Below are positions 11,643-15,028 of a stretch of DNA of 15,028 bases, in pieces (the first letter of the stretch is position 1; each line of letters opens with the position of its first letter). Origin of the DNA: Leptospirillum sp. (lineage in GTDB: Bacteria > Nitrospirota > Leptospirillia > Leptospirillales > Leptospirillaceae); contig DAIEST010000141.1 of assembly GCA_027346125.1 (NCBI GenBank), positions 1 through 15,028 on the forward strand. Reading direction: 5' to 3'. The notes beneath the pieces were generated by a model. It had not been told where the DNA came from and made no database searches. It worked only from the letters and a program-made list of their open reading frames with translations. Both the position numbers and the translations under genes were made by a program.

Positions 11643-12911
11643 TTAGCGCATCGGCCGGAACCGGGTTTCTTCCAGAAAGATCAGGATGACGAAAGAGATC
11701 AACGCCGCTCCGGAGAGGTAGTCTCCGACCGCCGTCCTGTCGTTGAGCCGATGCGCGAGCCATGTCGCGACGAGGGGGGTGGTGCCTCCGAAGATCGCGA
11801 GATTCATGTTGTAGGTGAAGGAGAGGGCGGAGCAGCGGACGCTTGACGGGAAAATCTCCGACATCAGGCTCGGAAGGGGGCCGATGTAGAGGGAGAGCAG
11901 GACAACGAACAGGATCTGTCCTCCCATGAGGGCAAGCGGGGTTCCGGCCTGGAACTGCCGGTACAGGACGGGAGAGAGCAGGAAGAAACCCGCTGCGGAG
12001 ACGAGCGTGACCGGCCGTCTTCCCGCCCGGTCGGAAAGGTGTCCTGTCAGCGGGATCAGGAAGAGGAGCAATGCCAGGCTGACCAGCTGGATCGAAAGCG
12101 CCGACCGGATGTTCATCGACGGTAGAGAGGACAGGTAGGACGGCTGGTAGACGACGATCGTGTAGAACGCGATGCTGTTGGTGATCAGGAATCCGAACCC
12201 CTGGAGCATGTCTTTCCAGTGACCCCGGAAGGCTTCCATGACCGGGAGCCCTTTCCCTTCCCGGTTCCGGAAGGCCGGAGACTCCGGGAGGTGCCGGCGC
12301 AGAAAAACCCCCGCCACCGTCAGGAAAAGGCTCATCAGGAACGGAATCCGCCACCCCCACCGGGAAAGTTCGGCGGCGTCCAATAGCGATGACGTTGCCA
12401 ATGCGGCGATCGTTCCCAGAAGGATTCCTCCCACGACGCCGACCAGAGCATAGGATCCCCGATATCCCCGCCGATGATCCGGCGCGGTTTCGACCAGGAA
12501 GGACATCACCAGGGAGAACTCGCCGCCGATGGCGATTCCCTGGAGAACCCGGAGGAGGATCAGGAGAACCGGAGACAGCATGCCGGCTTCCCGATAGGAA
12601 GGAAGAATTCCGACCAGGGCGGTCGGGATCGACATCAGGAGAATCGACGCGATCAGGGCGGATTTCCGTCCGCCGCTATCCCCGAGATGTCCAAAGATGA
12701 GCCCTCCGATCGGACGGGTGACATATCCCACGGCAAAAGCGCCGAAGGTTTCGAGAAGGGAGATGAAACTGTCTCCCGGAGGGAAGAAGAGCCGGGCGAA
12801 GAGCGTCGCGAAACTCCCGTACAGGGCGAAGTCGTACCATTCCAGCACATTTCCGACGAGATTCCCTCCGAGAATAACAGCAGGGGACGGGGGAGAGACA
12901 GGTTTCGCCAT
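11643..12911 (-). CDS. MFS transporter, metabolite:H+ symporter (MHS) type
   Basis: 422 residues with 12 predicted membrane segments. N-terminal GNLVGNVLEWYDFALYGSFA (16-35) is the MHS-family opening. Loop 2-3 carries the MFS signature in GHLGDSGGRKSALI (about 74-87), and RVLQGIAIGGEFSLVMSFLVE (about 119-139) is the segment-4 motif. A second loop signature is GHLSDRAGRRPVTLV in the second half, followed by the late EIFPSSVRCSALSFTYNMNL. Relatives move proline/betaine, citrate, alpha-ketoglutarate or shikimate with protons; the substrate cannot be told from sequence. ATG 12911 has AGAGGAG about 6-9 nt upstream. It is convergent with rfbC and divergent from the Sel1 gene, a single-gene unit. 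Confidence 0.9.
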   Translation of the reverse strand: MAKPVSPPSPAVILGGNLVGNVLEWYDFALYGSFATLFARLFFPPGDSFISLLETFGAFAVGYVTRPIGGLIFGHLGDSGGRKSALIASILLMSIPTALVGILPSYREAGMLSPVLLILLRVLQGIAIGGEFSLVMSFLVETAPDHRRGYRGSYALVGVVGGILLGTIAALATSSLLDAAELSRWGWRIPFLMSLFLTVAGVFLRRHLPESPAFRNREGKGLPVMEAFRGHWKDMLQGFGFLITNSIAFYTIVVYQPSYLSSLPSMNIRSALSIQLVSLALLLFLIPLTGHLSDRAGRRPVTLVSAAGFFLLSPVLYRQFQAGTPLALMGGQILFVVLLSLYIGPLPSLMSEIFPSSVRCSALSFTYNMNLAIFGGTTPLVATWLAHRLNDRTAVGDYLSGAALISFVILIFLEETRFRPMR

Positions 12912-12962
12912 GGGACACTCCTCTTGAAGGTTGTATTGTCCCGGATTTCGGTGAGGGTCGGG

Positions 12963-12977
12963 CCGTTCGGGGAACGG
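12963..12977. repeat. 6-bp inverted repeat in the transporter/Sel1 divergent gap
   Basis: CCGTTC-GGG-GAACGG. It could be an operator or just a GC-rich hairpin in the 165-nt gap that must hold both promoters. I find no convincing -35/-10 pair there. Confidence 0.25.
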
Positions 12978-13076
12978 GAGCGCTTTCCCATTGTTTCAGA
13001 AAACGTTCTGCCGGGAAAGCCGAAAGCGTCAGGACAAGCGTCCGCTTGCAGCCCTCTTCAGGAGACAGGAGGAAAG

Positions 13077-14033
13077 ATGTCGTTCATGAGAATTGTCCGG
13101 ACGGGCGTTTCCGGAACGGTCATGACACTTCTCCTCGGCATTCCCTTTGCCTGGGCGATCGACCGGGAGACAGCGGTCGGTCTGGGCAAGCGTGCGGAAG
13201 CCGGGAACCGTCCGGCTCTTCTCGACTTGAAGCGGTATGCCCGTTCGGGAGATCTCTGGTCCGAAGTGGTTCTCGGAGATTTCTACCGCCGTCGGAAAGA
13301 GTCGACCTCAGACTGGGGCAAAGCCCTGTTCTGGTACCGGAAGGCTGCCGCCCGGGGCAGTCCGGTCGCCCAGATGGATGTGGGGGTTGCCTATTATTAT
13401 GGTCAGGGGGTTCCGGACAATTATGTCGAAGCGGCGGACTGGTTCAGGAGGGCGGCAGAACAGGGTTTCCCGGCCGCAGAAAACTGGATGGGTTCCCTTT
13501 ATGCGGCCGGTCAGGGAGTCTACCGGGATGAGTTCATGGCCTTCAAATGGTACCGGAAAGCAGCTCTGAAGGGAGATGCCGGAGCTTCCACCAATCTGGG
13601 CGAGGCTTACATGGAAGGGGTCGGAACGGCCCGGGATCCCGTCAAGGCCGTTTTCTGGTTCCGGAAGTCTGTTTTGCGGGGAGACCCCGAGGCAGAGGCT
13701 CTCCTGGGTTCTGCCTACAAATATGGTCAGGGGGTTCCGAGGGATTTCTCGAAGGCGGTGCACTGGTACAGGAAAGGGGCGACCAAAGGAAGTGTGATGG
13801 CCGCCTACGGTCTGGGAATCTGTTATGCTCGCGGTCAGGGAGTCTCCCCCGATCCGGAGCGGGCCTATTCCTGGCTCTGGGTTGTCAGGCACGCTGCCCG
13901 TCCGGGATCGAAGACGGCGATGATCGTGAGCCGGGAACTTGGATTCCTGGCACGCAGGATGACTCCGGAAGAGGTCGGGAAAGCCCGTCGGAGAGGAAAG
14001 GAATTTATTGCCCGCCGTCCTTTTTCTTTTTAG
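13077..14033 (+). CDS. Secreted Sel1-like repeat (TPR-type) protein
   Basis: 318 residues. N-terminal signal MSFMRIVRTGVSGTVMTLLL plus GIPFAWA, likely cut near residue 27. Five clear Sel1 units follow a weaker first one: A-x-W/FYRKAA..G with GxxYxxGQGV, at about 59-94, 95-130, 131-166, 167-202, 203-238 and 239-270. Recurrent marks are ALFWYRKAA, EAADWFRRAAEQG, AFKWYRKAALKG, AVFWFRKSVLRG and AVHWYRKGATKG. A basic helix closes the chain (RMTPEEVGKARRRGKEFI). Sel1 proteins act as scaffolds, often in the periplasm; the partner is unknown. ATG 13077 has AGGAGG 4-5 nt upstream. The open frame extends far upstream antisense to the transporter; I reject that part. The next gene follows after 143 nt. 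Confidence 0.9.
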   Translation: MSFMRIVRTGVSGTVMTLLLGIPFAWAIDRETAVGLGKRAEAGNRPALLDLKRYARSGDLWSEVVLGDFYRRRKESTSDWGKALFWYRKAAARGSPVAQMDVGVAYYYGQGVPDNYVEAADWFRRAAEQGFPAAENWMGSLYAAGQGVYRDEFMAFKWYRKAALKGDAGASTNLGEAYMEGVGTARDPVKAVFWFRKSVLRGDPEAEALLGSAYKYGQGVPRDFSKAVHWYRKGATKGSVMAAYGLGICYARGQGVSPDPERAYSWLWVVRHAARPGSKTAMIVSRELGFLARRMTPEEVGKARRRGKEFIARRPFSF

Positions 14034-14051
14034 GGGCGATGGGGGTTCCTG

Positions 14052-14066
14052 TTGACAGCTTGTCAG
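14052..14066. promoter_or_regulatory. TTGACA-containing palindrome upstream of the PAS-GAF gene
   Basis: TTGACAGCTTGTCAG holds the perfect repeat TGACA-GCT-TGTCA and a consensus -35 box. No -10 box lies at 16-18 bp, so it may be an operator or chance. Confidence 0.25.
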
Positions 14067-14176
14067 AAATCCGTCGATCGCGCACAATTGTTGCGGGGTT
14101 TTTCCCGTCCTGCCCGTGTGTTGGAAAAATATTCCAGGAGGAAACAATCGCCTTTCCATCGGTGGAGGTTGCCAAA

Positions 14177-15028
14177 TTGTCCCAGTCACAGAACCCGTCT
14201 CCGTCCGCGAGGCCCGCTCTTCCTCCTGAAATTCTGCCGGACATCTTCGATGATTTTGACGTCGGGGTCGGCCTGGTCGATGCGGAAACCGGCCGGTATC
14301 TTCTGGTCAACCGAAAATGTTGCTCTCTTCTGGGATACACGCCGGAGGAGTTCTATGGACTGAGCGTCCGGGAAATCACTCATCCGGAAGATTGGGAAGA
14401 GACCCGGAAGATGATCCAGGAGGTCCGGGAGTCCAGACGGAACCGGTATCGCCTGGAAAAGAGATTTCTTCGCAAGGATGGAACCATCTTCTGGGGGTTG
14501 CTGATTGTCACCGTTTTTCTGGAGGGTCCCGGAAGGAAGATCCTCAATGGCGTGATCCTCGACATCGACGAAAAGAAGCGTCTCGAATTCCAGTTCCAGA
14601 AAGAAAAGGACATCACCCGGGCCCTTTCTGAAGTCAATGCCCTGATTCTGAAGCGCCCCCATCCTGCACTGCTGTTTCGGGAATCCTGCCGGATTGCGGT
14701 TGAGTTTGGAGGATTTCTGGCCACATGGGTGGCCATGGTCGATCCGGCGACTTTCGAAACCCGGAAGATGGGCCTTTTCCTGAAGGATCTTGCGATGCGG
14801 GAGAGTATCGAGCAAATCTATATTTCGGTGGACCCCGAAAAACCGCATGGAAAGGGTTCGGTCGGACAGTCTTACCGGTCCGGAAGTCCGGTGATTTTCA
14901 ATTCCTATTCCGATGAAGCGGCGACCGGTTACTGGAGGGACGAAGCCCGGCGAAACGGGGTTCAGTCGGTGGGGTCGTTTCCTGTCCGGAAATCGGGAAA
15001 AGTCGTTGCGGTGCTGGTCATTCTCGCC
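14177..15028 (+). CDS. PAS-GAF signalling protein (5' part, runs off the window)
   Basis: 284 codons are visible. I start at TTG 14177 (MSQSQNPSPSARPALPPEIL), which has GGTGGAGG 8 nt upstream; an AGGAGG at 14138-14143 has no standard start in this frame at a normal distance. PAS domain at about 24-133: FDVGVGLVDAETGRYLLVNR, LLGYTPEEFYG, EITHPEDWEE, LRKDGTIFWGLL, GVILDIDEKKRLE. A short helical linker (134-165, KEKDITRALSEVNALIL) leads to a GAF domain from about 166 (ESCRIAVEFGGFLATWVAMV, GQSYRSGSPVIFNSYS, SVGSFPVRKSGKVVAVLVIL). This order is common in diguanylate cyclases/phosphodiesterases and in histidine kinases; the output domain lies beyond the window. No membrane segment is visible, so sensing is probably cytoplasmic. 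Confidence 0.88.
   Translation, partial: MSQSQNPSPSARPALPPEILPDIFDDFDVGVGLVDAETGRYLLVNRKCCSLLGYTPEEFYGLSVREITHPEDWEETRKMIQEVRESRRNRYRLEKRFLRKDGTIFWGLLIVTVFLEGPGRKILNGVILDIDEKKRLEFQFQKEKDITRALSEVNALILKRPHPALLFRESCRIAVEFGGFLATWVAMVDPATFETRKMGLFLKDLAMRESIEQIYISVDPEKPHGKGSVGQSYRSGSPVIFNSYSDEAATGYWRDEARRNGVQSVGSFPVRKSGKVVAVLVILA

Noticed and set aside
10099..12360. A 753-codon open frame on the minus strand
   Set aside because: It is antisense to rfbA and rfbC and out of frame with the transporter. Its Pro/Arg-rich composition is typical of a shadow.
12474..13076. Upstream extension of the Sel1 protein by 201 codons
   Set aside because: That stretch is antisense to the transporter. A clear AGGAGG and signal peptide mark the start at 13077.

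Overview
The window looks like a moderately GC-rich Gram-negative bacterial chromosome. It has lipoproteins with lipoboxes, an O-antigen-type dTDP-sugar operon, a tRNA with encoded CCA, and frequent TTG starts behind good Shine-Dalgarno (SD) sequences. The gene set and protein style remind me of the acidophilic Nitrospirota (Leptospirillum-like), but that is an impression, not something the sequence proves.

Left third (1 to about 5716): a decayed accessory region piled against the 3' end of a tRNA-Lys(TTT) gene (5672-5747, minus strand). A 47-bp exact direct repeat (1193-1239 and 5670-5716) is the 3' part of the tRNA from the CCA to the anticodon loop. It bounds an island of about 4.5 kb. The island holds, from left to right: a lipoprotein with no good start codon; a twice-frameshifted protein with a VgrG-like repeat region and a heptad tail; a cluster of transposon-end-like 18-bp repeats; a minus-strand set of lipoprotein, 59-residue ORF and secreted small protein; a phage terminase small subunit; a ribbon-helix-helix-like gene broken by a 5-bp duplication; a headless fragment of another gene; and an N-terminally truncated tyrosine recombinase with Cys in place of the second catalytic Arg. 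Left of the displaced tRNA fragment lies the C-terminus of a different tyrosine recombinase, then a broken ORF and a truncated rhuM. At least two elements therefore seem to have entered the same tRNA-Lys one after the other, and both have decayed.

Middle (5672-8928, minus strand): leuC and leuD (isopropylmalate isomerase, leucine synthesis), an AI-2E-family permease whose start overlaps the leuD stop by 4 bp, and tRNA-Lys with a promoter that straddles the permease stop codon.

Right (8929-15028): rfbB-rfbA-rfbC (dTDP-glucose to dTDP-4-keto-rhamnose steps) on the plus strand, translationally coupled by 4-bp overlaps, with no rfbD in view. Then come a convergent MHS-type MFS transporter (minus), a divergent secreted Sel1-repeat protein (plus), and the first 284 codons of a PAS-GAF signalling protein that runs off the end of the window. 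This part is ordinary core genome; the unusual biology is in the left third.
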